Assembly (NCBI GenBank): GCA_963556195.1
Contig: OY744519.1
Coordinates: 108,108,032 to 108,172,031, forward strand
Length of the DNA: 64,000 nt
Source: Sepiola atlantica
Lineage: Eukaryota; Mollusca; Cephalopoda; Sepiida; Sepiolidae
Direction of reading: 5' to 3'
Made by a program: the position numbers and the translations under genes. Below are positions 54,235 to 63,469 of this stretch, piece by piece (the first letter of the stretch is position 1; each line of letters opens with the position of its first letter). The notes under the pieces are model-generated. The model saw only the letters and a list, made by a program, of their open reading frames with translations. It made no database searches and had not been told where the DNA came from.

Positions 54235-54474
54235 TGATAATTGAACGTATTCAAATACCTTATCGTAGGAAGCATTACCTAAATGCTAAGGGGGGAAACA
54301 CTGTTCCATTTTACCACTGTTATGCGCTTATATGGGAGCGTATATATTTATAAAATATAATTATCCACTTACATATGTTTTGCCATCTACGGCTAATCAG
54401 TGTGGACAGACCTCGCGGGATTTGAAATTGGGACCCCACTGACTGAAGCCCGGCACCCTGACAACTGGACCACA
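54235..54474 (-). mobile_element. tRNA-derived SINE with decayed hammerhead
   Basis: On the minus strand a tRNA-like head ('tggtccagttgtcagggtgc', then 'cccaatttcaaatcccgcga' with a B box) is followed about 10 bases later by the hammerhead at 54366-54406, then a body with 'agcatttaggtaatgcttcc' and 'gtatttgaatacgttcaa'. The body matches the SINEs at 59700-60150 and 22437-22620. This is the fullest copy of that family in the window. Confidence 0.8.
54366..54406 (-). ncRNA. Decayed hammerhead ribozyme
   Basis: On the minus strand: CCACA (54406-54402), CTGATTA (54401-54395; G8 changed to T), stem II GCC/GGC (54394-54383), AAAA in place of GAAA (54382-54379; G12 lost), stem III ACA/TGT (54379-54372), H17 = A (54371), then AGTGG closing stem I with 4 pairs. 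Two invariant bases are changed, so it is predicted inactive. Confidence 0.7.
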
Positions 54475-54479
54475 TATAT

Positions 54480-55220
54480 ATAACACTGCCCTCCCACTCA
54501 GCAAATTAAAATTTGTTCAGTTATTCAGATAGTTTAATTGTTCAGGATTTTCCACATTATTCATGCTGCAGAATGATCAGATGCGTTTAACAGTGTAAGA
54601 AGTTTGATATGTTGTGCATTTTGGTTGCATTTCTTGTGTGAATCTTTTGTGGCCAATGCACAATTGAGTCATAACGATCTTCTTACACAATATTGTCAGG
54701 GCGACATTCTTCCAGGTTAGGTTTTGTTGAATAGAGTTTGCTATTTTTGTTTCAAAAATTGATTGTGTGTTTATGATATAAAATCAGGTAAAAAACAAAT
54801 AATTCTAATAGTGATTTTTAAAAAAAGGGAATTGAAAAGCGATAAATACTTTTAAATGTCGAAGTAAGAAAAAAGCTAATCAATTGATAATTAATTACTA
54901 TCTATCTTAATCGATTTCTAATCAATTTGTTTCCAGTAGCAAAATCTGTGTATGCGTGTGTGGGGATAAAATGTTTATTTTAATTTTGTTTAATCTTTTT
55001 TTGTTTTCATAATTAGTTGTAAGCCGATTAATACAGACTTCAGATTATGAGACGGTTGTGTTTAATACAGTCCCTATTCCCCTTTCCCCACCACTTCTCG
55101 TCCCATTCGCCCTTCATTGTCACCTGTTACATCATGTTCAGTAGTGATCGGACGGACAGAAAGACAAACATGTAAGTTTCGTCACAATGTATCAACATTT
55201 ATTATCTCATCTATAAACCT
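54480..55220. other. No recognised feature
   Basis: AT-rich, no family recognised. Confidence 0.4.
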
Positions 55221-55224
55221 ATTC

Positions 55225-55620
55225 ATGCAAGTGAAACTAAGTGTATTGTATGGAAAGAAATGATATGAGAATGATACGATGGATGTGTAATGTGAGCCTT
55301 ACAGATAGGCTTAGATCTGATGACCTTACAGGAAGATTAAATCTGAACAGTATAGGGAGATGTGTGCAGAACAGGACCTCTCCTTGGTATCGTCATGTAA
55401 AAGAATGTATGAGAGTGCTTGGGTTAGTAGATGTAGAAAAGATGAGGTAGCAGTGTCAGTTTGCAGGAGAAGGTCAAGGAAAACATGGGAGGAAGTGATA
55501 TGGATGGATTTGAGAGAAAAAAGGATAAATAAAGACCTGGTCAGAGATAGGTTAGTTTGGAAGTCAATTTCTAAAAATTGTCCAACACGTGGCAGCATGT
55601 AAAATAGACATTAAACTGAG
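55225..55620 (+). pseudogene. RTE/L1-like RT C-terminal relic
   Basis: Frames give 'MYCMERNDMRMIRWMCNVSL', 'TDRLRSDDLTGRLNLNSIG', then in another frame 'SRKTWEEVIWMDLREKRINK' and 'DLVRDRLVWKSISKNC'. This is the MERxDMRMIRWMCNVSLxDRxxSxDLxxRL...RKTWxEVVxxDLxxxxI..DLAxDRxxWKSxI order of LINE ORF2 C-termini. It is followed by a (GGA)n-like tail at 55620-55650. Confidence 0.85.
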
Positions 55621-55659
55621 GAGGAGGAGGAGCAGGAGGAGGGGGAGGATGAAACCTCT

Positions 55660-56765
55660 TCACATTCTTTGTCTTCATAATTTTCTTCTTCGTATTGATT
55701 CGAAACCGTTTTGGTTACAAATAATCAGTTCAGAATCAGTTGATACTTTTGCTTAGATACAAAATGGTTACTGTGTTCTCTTACGTTATAGTTTTTGATT
55801 TTAAGTATTTATATTTCAATATATTTTTGGTGCAAGAGAAAATAATCACCTATGTAAAAAAAAAGGATACTTGCCTGATCCTCTGTCTTCCAGGGAACCA
55901 CAAGAAGATAAAAGAAAGTCATGCCGAAAACAGAGCTGGTTTTTGTAACGAACTATATAATTTATCCCAATTCCTTGGCCCTATCGTAATAATGTGTCTT
56001 GGACAAAATAATAGGACTTTTTATGACTAGCGGTGACGAAGAATTATTTCTCGGGTTGGCGAAAGTCATGTTGGTAACAAAATACATTTTAGTGTTTTTC
56101 TTTGCTGTCTGTTATTTCTTTATGGTGTCGATTTGGACCTTGACCTCCTGATCCCCCAATTTTAAACCTGCGATTGGTTTGCTTTGGTAACCTTTATCTT
56201 AACACTCGTATTAGTGTGCAGTTTGGCAGGTCAGTAACCACAAATTTCTAATTCGGATGACTTTGAAGTTTATCCTAGTGGATACGAACCATGTCTCTCC
56301 ACCATTTCCTTCAAATGTTTAAGCCTCCATTCAATAGTTTGAACAGAATTTTAACCTGACAACTGAACATTTAAAATAATCGTCATTGTGGATAAGATAA
56401 CCAGAGTGAAGACCCGCTGATTATATGATCTATGGAGAGTAGAAAATAGACCTTGGGTGTACTTTACGCAGCTTTGTAACTTTCATGTTCACCCCTATTT
56501 TGTCCTTTAATCCTTACATTCCATGAACGATGTTTCTGACAAAGGGGGAAGAAATGCTGTTTTCTGAGTCGGCTGGTATATTGAGTGGCTGTTATGCAAA
56601 GATTTTCAATCCTCTCATAGTATTCATCATTATTCTACTTTCAATCTATCTATCTTATTAACACTTATCTCCGAATGGTGTTTGGCCTTGGTAAGTGATG
56701 ACCCATTAGCTATATGACTTTTTGTACATGAATATCCTCTTTAAAAAACATTTTTTGTTTACGTT
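55660..56765. other. No supported gene
   Basis: A 96-residue frame at 55740-56030 is not recognised and has no splice or start context I would trust. 56600-56700 contains a jockey-like 3' UTR phrase ('tttggccttggtaagtgatg'), so a small LINE scrap lies here. Confidence 0.45.
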
Positions 56766-56769
56766 AATT

Positions 56770-57390
56770 CATCCAAACGAGGCATATTGACACTGAGACG
56801 TAAGGGGCTACTGTGTGAGGAGCCAGATTTATAATGGACAACCTGGACCGGGAGTTGTGCAGAAATATGTTTGTTCACATTACATTTAAAAACAGGGAAC
56901 AGAGATGGAATTCCAAAGGCAAGCAGTCCGAGGAAAGAAACTATTAGAGTAGGAAATCTTCAAGCATCTAGGGATCTCTAGAGTGAAGGGGTGTAATTTT
57001 GCTGCTAGTTGGACGGTTCGGAGGTATTTAAGTTGAAAATATACAAGTACACTAAGTTCATTGGAGAACATTCCATAGAAGTACTTGTAAAACAAGCATA
57101 AGGATTCAACATTGCAGCGATGCGACAAGGGCTGAGGCTTGACAGCCAGTGCAAGACCTATTAAGTTAGACATTATTTTGGCCGAAGAGAGAGAGACTAG
57201 TGTTTGGTGCACCAGCCCAGACGTGGCAACAATACTTCATGTATGGGCGAATGGTGGTTTTATAGAGATATAGGATACTGGCAGGTGAGAGAAGTTTTCT
57301 AGCTCGGTAGAGGGAACCTACCTTGTTTGCGGGAGACTTGGCAGCATCTTCTATGCACTTATTCATGACTACCTGTACTTGGTATGGCAT
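56770..57390 (-). pseudogene. Jockey-like LINE RT end, minus strand
   Basis: From 57390 leftward: 'AKSPANKVGSLYRARKLLSP', 'ASILYLYKTTIRPYMKYCCH' and 'VWAGAP'. A new frame gives 'LSHRCNVESLCLFYKYFYG' and 'SFFPRTACLWNSI', then a degenerate 'KCNVNKHI'-type end and a 3' UTR to about 56765. The order LLSPxxxLxLYKTxIRPxMEYCxHVWxGAP...LWN is typical of jockey-like LINEs. Further pieces of the same protein lie at 57600-57880 and 58010-58200. Confidence 0.85.
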
Positions 57391-57615
57391 TCACCCTGGG
57401 CGTTGCAGGAAGTTTCATGGGAGTATCAAATTCACAAGTGGTTCCCAATCGCATGTATATCCCGGTTAGGGGACATGACTGCGTTAGGGTTTTGCAGTTC
57501 TTGCAGGGAGGTGTCAACGTCCTATTCCCAAATGGTCACCAATCTGGTACTGACCAGACTCAACGTTGCTTAACTTTGGCGATCTAATGAGAACCAGTGT
57601 GTCAACGTGATTATG
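57385..57615 (-). mobile_element. 5S rRNA-derived SINE inserted in a jockey-like relic
   Basis: The minus strand from about 57613 reads 'acgttgacacactggttctc', 'gccaaagttaagcaacgttg', 'agtctggtcagtaccag' and 'ggtgaccatttgggaata'. This follows 5S rRNA from about position 10 to 95. Downstream a body of about 120 bp ('ctgcaagaactgcaaaaccc') reaches 57390. It separates two halves of a minus-strand jockey-like reading frame, so it is an insertion. It is better preserved at the 5' side than the 49930 copy. Confidence 0.75.
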
Positions 57616-57880
57616 CTGTATATTTCACTTATTCCACTATATGTTGGTTGAAAATGTAAAGCTGAGGAGTTTAAATGTTGGAAGGGTGTTATCGGCCATG
57701 GCAATCTGTGGTTGGAAACGTTTCTTATAGTTGTTGAAGAAAAAAAGCTTTGTCTTGGTAGCATTAAATATGATCATTAATTTTTGGTTTCATTCTACTA
57801 AAGACTGAATGTCATTTTCCAAGAATTCAGCCATTGCCTTGGATATGTGTATATTCATTTCTTGTGTGGCCATTCGATGT
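57600..57880 (-). pseudogene. Jockey-like LINE upstream fragment
   Basis: On the minus strand 'EFLENDIQSLVE', then 'NQKLMIIFNATKTKLFFFNN' and 'RFQPQIAMADNTLPTFKLLS'. This is the LxxDLxxLxxWxxxWxVxFNATKTxxxxxS block just before the YLGV motif of jockey-like RTs. It is the upstream neighbour of 56770-57390 across the 5S-SINE insertion. Confidence 0.75.
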
Positions 57881-58009
57881 TGTTAGTTCTTCATTTTGTA
57901 CAGAAACAAAAACGTTTTTTTTTTTTAATAATTTTATCAGAATGTTTACATTTAATTGTTAAATGGCATCTTTTTCGGTTCAGGTCGCTGCACTGTGAAG
58001 CAGGTTGCT

Positions 58010-58200
58010 AGAAGCCATGTTCAGCCAGCAGACGACCAAATAGTTTTGAGGCAGCGCTGGATGCATCATGGCTGCTGATGTAGCATTAAATGTAACCATC
58101 CATTTTTTTACTCCATTCTACAACAGAGTGGAGGTCATTTTCCAAAGATTCACCGATTGCCTTATTAGTGTGGGCATTTGATTTGCTTTCTAGCCGAATA
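58010..58200 (-). pseudogene. Duplicate of the jockey-like FNAT block
   Basis: On the minus strand 'IGESLENDLHSVVEWSKK', then in another frame 'KWMVTFNAT'. It repeats the same protein segment as 57760-57870 in the same orientation, so either the LINE was tandemly duplicated or two copies inserted nearby. Confidence 0.65.
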
Positions 58201-58204
58201 CATG

Positions 58205-58950
58205 TATAATTCTTCAAGAAAGGCATCTTGACATTTGCAGGGATAATGACTTGTAATCTCAGTTATACGGATAACTCATATATTCTCTCGGTATTTCAAG
58301 TTTTAAATTAGAAAATTTAATTAGCCAGAAACCATGCAATCTAACTTGGCTTCTACTTTTTTTCTCACTGTGGTAATGTTAATTAATATCCACAAAACAA
58401 TCTACTCATGGAGGCTTATATCTCATACAGTTTGAGATCAATTCATTATCTTGGTCTCAAGCTATGGAACGATTCAGCAAATTCACCTTAATAAGATAAA
58501 GGTGAGCCAATGAATTATCAGTATTTCCATTGGTTAAAAAGAAGTAACTGAGATTATTTAATGCCTGAAATCGACTGACTTGAGGAGTCAAAGAAAACAT
58601 TTCTTCCAAACGGTCATGTCAAAAGATTAAAGGGCACTTAAAAGAAATTTGAATTCAAATAATCAATAAATTTATAATATTGCACCACTTTTATGTTTCC
58701 TTACTGAGATTAAAATCAAGATATAATACTATTAAACCTTATGTCTAGAACGGCCACAAGAAATTAGAAATTAAGTTCTATTTGTGCGTTAAAAAAGCAG
58801 GTTGCAAATAATAGACTGTCAAAAGTGTTCAACGAACGTATTCGAAACTTTACATATAGCTAGGTAACAATCTATTTTTAACTCCCCGAACATGGCTCAA
58901 TTTTAATTTCTTAAAGGGGCTAATAACAAATATTTTATTAAATAAATATT
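58205..58950. other. Mostly unrecognised
   Basis: 58665-58745 is a fragment of the Helitron-like internal repeat ('ttgcaccacttttatgtttc'). The rest is AT-rich without recognised features. Confidence 0.45.

Positions 58951-58955
<5 letters not shown>

Positions 58956-59020
<65 letters not shown>
58956..59020. repeat. (TA)n microsatellite
   Basis: About 32 TA units. Confidence 0.95.
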
Positions 59021-59027
<7 letters not shown>

Positions 59028-59519
59028 TAGATACTGTATATTGCATATTATATATATATATATATATATATTAAGTGCATCTGGACTCACCTACACTTTG
59101 AGCACTTTCTCCAATCTGCTCCCACACAAAGAGTTTTTCTTCACTTTCTACAATTTTCACCGGACTTTTTTCAACGGAAATTTACCACCCGGACATTTTT
59201 GCTTATCTTTTCACGGAACTTTTCTCTTCATTCAATACGTTTTTTTAATAACAACTCTCATAATTTTCAAATGTTTGAACTTTGGTTTTTTCGAAAGCCA
59301 ACTTATCCATCTGTATTTCTCCTCTGATGATAAGATTTCGATCTTTGAAAAGCCTTGGCTTAAGGAAAGAAAAATAAACACTAGTTTATTACTGATTACA
59401 CCTTGCATTGAACAATTGAAATTTGAAATAAATTTAGACAATCGTCGCATATTTATCACTCTTTTTTCTTCTATCTATATATATATATATATATAATTTA
59501 TTTAGATACTGTATATTAC

Positions 59520-59560
<41 letters not shown>
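59021..59560 (+). mobile_element. Unidentified ORF segment between direct repeats
   Basis: 'atttatttagatactgtata' followed by a ttRcatattat(AT)n run occurs at both 59022 and 59496, about 475 bp apart in the same orientation, enclosing a 151-residue open frame (59041-59496). The peptide includes 'SSDDKISIFEKPWLKERKIN' and 'SLLLITPCIEQLKFEINLDN' and resembles no family I can name. The direct repeats could be a duplication of the TA-rich flank or very short terminal repeats. Confidence 0.4.
59317..59370 (+). ncRNA. Possible hammerhead-like fold
   Basis: TCCT (59320-59323), CTGATGA (59324-59330), a stem II AAGAT-TTCG-ATCTT preceded and followed by an unpaired T, GAA (59347-59349), stem III AAGCC/GGCTT with a TT loop (59350-59361), A17 (59362), AGGA (59363-59366) pairing with TCCT. 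The first stem II pair is U-U instead of G-C, so activity is doubtful. It lies inside the 59041-59496 frame. Confidence 0.35.
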
Positions 59561-59561
<1 letters not shown>

Positions 59562-59628
59562 CAAGTTAAAGGATGAGAATAAAAATTGTAAAAATACAAA
59601 ATCTATTACATCTTCAGTTGTTCAAAAC

Positions 59629-59633
<5 letters not shown>

Positions 59634-59700
<67 letters not shown>
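59634..59700. repeat. (TA)n microsatellite
   Basis: About 33 TA units, directly before the SINE at 59701. Further (TA)n runs are at 59477-59495 and 59525-59560. Confidence 0.95.
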
Positions 59701-59704
<4 letters not shown>

Positions 59705-59918
59705 TTTATGCTACGTTAATCCATGCAGATGAGTTGTAAATCGACGAAACACATGTTCGTGGAGAATTATATTTTAAAAGTCGATGTCGCTCCCCATCTG
59801 GGGTCATGACATTGGTGAAGGGAAAATTATTCCCAACTAGAATTTAGGTAAAATGCTTTTACATATAATAATTGAATTCATTCAAAAGTATCGCAGACAA
59901 AATAAACAAATAAATGGC
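59701..59918 (+). mobile_element. SINE with hammerhead, 5'-truncated
   Basis: It begins at a (TA)n tract without a tRNA head, carries the hammerhead at 59721-59762, then 'gtcgatgtcgctccccatct', 'tcccaactagaatttaggta' and a 3' end 'gaattcattcaaaagtatcg' plus an A-rich 'acaaaataaacaaataaatg' tail. Same family as 59945-60150, 54235-54474 and 22437-22620. Confidence 0.8.
59721..59762 (+). ncRNA. Hammerhead ribozyme with one core change
   Basis: Stem I CCATG (59721-59725) pairs with CGTGG (59758-59762). The core reads CAGATGA (59726-59732; U4 changed to A). Stem II is GTTG/CGAC with a 5-base loop (59733-59745), followed by GAAA (59746-59749), stem III ACA/TGT around CA (59749-59756) and H17 = T (59757). 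Only one invariant base differs. Stem I differs from the 59996 copy at both strands in a compensatory way. Confidence 0.75.
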
Positions 59919-59944
59919 ATCTATAAAACAGCAATACATCTCAT

Positions 59945-60150
59945 TACTAGCAGGGATTAGCCCAGTGGTAGGGTTTCGAATCTCACTAGGTTCAGCCACA
60001 CCAATGAGTCGTAAAATCATTAAACATGTGTCTGTGGATAATTATATTTGAAAGATATATGTCGTTTCCCATCTGGGGGCATCGCATTGATGAAGGGAAA
60101 ATTATTCCCAACTAGCATTTAGGTAAAATGCGTTACAGTATAAAATGTCG
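59945..60150 (+). mobile_element. SINE with short tRNA-like head and decayed hammerhead
   Basis: 'agcagggattagcccagtgg' and 'tagggtttcgaatctcacta' form a shortened tRNA-like head with a clear B box. The hammerhead relic (59996-60037) and the same body as 59760-59860 follow ('atctgggggcatcgcattga', 'caactagcatttaggtaaaa'). Confidence 0.75.
59996..60037 (+). ncRNA. Decayed hammerhead ribozyme
   Basis: Stem I CCACA (59996-60000) pairs perfectly with TGTGG (60033-60037), and the GUC site is intact (60030-60032). The core reads CCAATGA (60001-60007), stem II is broken and GAAA reads TAAA, so it is inactive. Confidence 0.65.
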
Positions 60151-60154
60151 GATT

Positions 60155-61333
60155 TTTCGTGGGTGTTAACGAAAACCGCTCTAAACAAAAGTCATGTTAC
60201 CTAGGAGAATTATCACAAAAAAAATATAACAAGAGAGAAGGAATGGACGAGTATAAGATGTTCATAAAAGTTAAAATAAAGTTTTATTTACAAAAAAAAG
60301 GTAGCTTGGACTGCTTTTTTTCCAGAGCTGGAATAAATAAATTATTCCTAGATAACGTACAAAAAAAATAAAAATAAAAAAATTACAACATCAGGATTTC
60401 TTAACATTAAAGTTATATACAACAAAAATAGACACAATCTTAAAAATCAAATAGTCTCTTTTTTTTTTCTTTACACCAAAGTTACAATCAAAAGTAATAA
60501 AATTGACAAACCGTGCTGAATGCCGATATAATTTCCATGGTAAAAATAACCTTTTTTTTTATTTCATCAAACGTCTGTCACAAAGTTCCTTTTTTCTTTC
60601 CTTTTCTTCTATAATTTTCTTATAGCAAACCCAACGTAAGAAATACGTCACTAGAACAGTTCAAATTTAAAATAAACATAATACTTGATTTTTTCACAGT
60701 TTGTCCCAAATAGCATCACACGCGATCATGTGAGGATCCAATTTTCAAAGTTATCTCTTTCAAATCGATCTGTGTTGCAAGGACGATCACACTTTACGAT
60801 TCTTAATCTCTGATTCAGAATCTTCTCAACAGCAAAGTATTCCAGTTCACGGGAGCTAAGCTCTTCAATATAGGCAATTTCGTGCCCGGAGATATTTTTA
60901 TCTCGTTCAAATTCTCCATAATTCTTCATTCCAAGTCTCTGACCTGAAACATCTTCAAAGGGAAATATTCGTTGACCGAAGGAAGAATATTTCATACATA
61001 AAAGGCAATTCCTGCCAAGAGATACTCTATCTCTTAAATTTCTTCAAGTAGAAATTCTTCTCAAAATTTAACGTCCCAACTATGGACAGAGAAACAGTCT
61101 TAACAGGTGTCGCCTGTCAGGCGCCCGATTCTGTTCTGATTAAACTTTGCGCCAATATCAATCGAGACAGAACTAATTCACCTTCAACCTGGCACGTAAG
61201 CAAAAACTGAAAGCCTTCACCCTCAAACGGTTTCAAACAAAGGGAAGTAACCCATGACTTACTAGAAAATATACCGAAATTTCCACAAAAATTGAATTCT
61301 TCAAAAGTATCGCTAACAAAATAAACAAATAAA

Positions 61334-61345
<12 letters not shown>
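60155..61345. other. Unassigned region sharing a SINE 3' tail
   Basis: Mostly A-rich non-coding sequence. A minus-strand frame at 60726-60995 and another at 61117-61386 (the latter starts in a TA tract) are unrecognised. The region ends 'gaattcttcaaaagtatcgc' plus 'aacaaaataaacaaataaat', the same tail as the SINE at 59701-59918. It may therefore be the partner retroelement's 3' end. Confidence 0.4.

Positions 61346-61372
<27 letters not shown>
61336..61372. repeat. (TA)n microsatellite
   Basis: About 18 TA units directly after the shared 3' tail. Confidence 0.95.
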
Positions 61373-61379
<7 letters not shown>

Positions 61380-61389
61380 CTATCAAAAC

Positions 61390-61845
61390 GTAACCGCCCT
61401 CCTGGCAGTAATTAATCGAGAAGGGGGGGGGGCGTATATTTAAAATATATAGTCCTGTTTACATTTTTAAATATTAATTTTAAAGTTATTTTTCCATTGT
61501 TAGAAAATACTGGATTTTTAAAAAAGGATGGTATGTAATTTAAGAGAACAGAAATATAATGTTTGAAGCAATATTTAAAAACAAATGAAGAAATATATAA
61601 TTTTTAGTAGAAAAAAATAAGACGAAAGCGTCCAATTCAATTCTATCGAGGAGGAAAGAAAAAAGCTATCCACATTTCAAATACAAATTGTGTGTGCGTG
61701 TTTTTTAAATATTTTGTGAGGGAACGGAGTGATTTTAAAAAATAAAACTAAGCTAAAACATGGCAAAACGTTTAAAATAAAATCAATTTTTAACTTCCTG
61801 AAAACTCCCTTGTGATAATTCAATAAGAATATAACAACTATTTAG
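61390..61845. other. No recognised feature
   Basis: AT-rich; a G homopolymer lies at 61424-61433. Confidence 0.4.
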
Positions 61846-61849
61846 AACA

Positions 61850-62060
61850 AAGTGTAGTATCTGTTCTGATATTACACTTTGTCTATTCTGTCCTCGATCA
61901 ATGAAGGAGAAGTCCTTCTAGACTGAGGTAATTAAAATTTTTGTTCTAATCCAGAATGCTCCTTTTGGGGGGAGCTGGATTACCCCACATTAAAAATCTA
62001 CCTTGTGTCTAACTTTGGCCTCATGAGGAGGCAAGTAAATAGGAATATCTGTTTAGGGAC
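61850..62060 (+). repeat. U2 snRNA-derived repeat, second dispersed copy
   Basis: 'aaagtgtagtatctgttctg' is followed by 'atattacacttt', which folds back on it, then 'gatcaatgaaggagaag' and 'cttctagactgaggtaa'. These match 19100-19180 in order. It lacks the 'cttttggct' part of U2 seen at 19075. Confidence 0.7.
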
Positions 62061-62064
62061 GTTT

Positions 62065-62735
62065 TTTTTTACACTGTGTACGTTTTCAGCGTCCGAAATT
62101 CTCTTTTTAAAAAGCCAACATTCTATGCGATTATCCAATTTGTAGTTTCAGACTTACATTGCAATTTAAGATGTAATAACAAATATTAATAAAGATTTAA
62201 GTTAATATCGAATAATCGTATAGAATGACGTTTTTTTTTAGATAATTTAAGACGCTGAAAACGTATACAAATTTGAAAATAAATAAATTAAAAAGCGAAG
62301 GAATTTTAATTTGCAAAGTAATCGACAAATTTTGATTTTATAATTAGAACTTAGTTGAAATTTTTCCATTTCTAGAATTCATCAGAAAAATATTACTGTG
62401 CACAGTATTTTTGTTGTTCTACACGTACTGTAAACAAAATTAATTGTGAAAAACAGTTGGCATTCAAATTATCTCCCTTGAAAATAATTCAAAATCTTTC
62501 AAGAAACGTTTTGGTAATTTATCCTTTTTATTATTCAATTACTTCAATTAATTACTGTTAATATCGACAAAACTATTGCATATATATAGGAAAATAGTGA
62601 ACTAAAATTAGAAGTATATAACACAAAACACTAATTTATTAGGAACAGTTTTAAAAAATAATTATGCAAATAAGACATACAGACTCTTCTGTTTGGATCT
62701 TTAATCTCTAGTATATATACAGTATTTCCGTGTAT
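62065..62735. other. No recognised feature
   Basis: AT-rich. No family recognised. Confidence 0.4.
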
Positions 62736-62749
62736 AGTCTTGTATTATT

Positions 62750-63074
62750 AGAGTTCAGCCCTGGTTATTTTTGCCCCACCTAATATACCGGTATCGTCCG
62801 GGCCTTTGGGTCTGGATTTGCGCCGGTCTATTGGGGGTTGTCTGGTCCTGTGCAGTTCTAGGAGGTGCACCCTCCCAGGCTTTGCCTCCCCTCTTTGGGG
62901 AGGAGTAGGTTTATTGCTTATTGTCTGAGGCGCCCTACCGGGGAATGCCGACGGGGCTGCCCAGGCAATTTTTAAATGGCCAGATTGCTCACCTCTCGAG
63001 CGCTGGCTTATCTAATCCCACTTTCCCGACCTTGTGTCACATTTTACCTTGTGGGAGGTAGATAAATAAATAAC
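62750..63074 (+). mobile_element. Full-length SINE with 14-bp target-site duplication
   Basis: A GC-richer element of about 325 bp is bounded by identical direct repeats 'agtcttgtattatt' at 62736-62749 and 63075-63088. It ends in a 'gtagataaataaata' tail. The 3' half matches 21545-21660, and 'ccctcccaggctttgcctcc' resembles the tandem array at 39065-39500. Words near 62855-62870 ('gtgcagttctaggaggtgca') are weakly like the 3' end of U2. The head is not tRNA or 5S. Target-site duplications of this size indicate LINE-mediated insertion. Confidence 0.88.
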
Positions 63075-63163
63075 AGTCTTGTATTATTGACTTAAATATC
63101 ATAGAGATTTTTTGCATGTAATATAGGTATGATGAATGAACAAAACAACTTTCGCATTTATTC

Positions 63164-63168
<5 letters not shown>

Positions 63169-63220
<52 letters not shown>
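63169..63220. repeat. (TA)n microsatellite
   Basis: About 26 TA units; another short run is at 63351-63372. Confidence 0.95.
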
Positions 63221-63223
<3 letters not shown>

Positions 63224-63469
63224 TTAATTAATAAAGTTCAAATATTAACTAAATGAACAAAAACAATATTTTTCAAAAGTGCTCAATATATATTAGAGCT
63301 TTTATATTAAAATAAACATAGTTGGAGTATCCGACAATTGTTTCAGAGCTATATATATATATATATATATATTAGATTACCCGTGACCACTACTTCCACT
63401 TTGATTTCATTTAAGAATTCATAAACTGTAATATATCTGTTAAGAGATTTTTTCTTACAGAACTAAAAA

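Noticed and set aside
62365..62400. Minus-strand CTGATGAATT near 62384
   Set aside because: No GAAA at the right distance and no paired stems.
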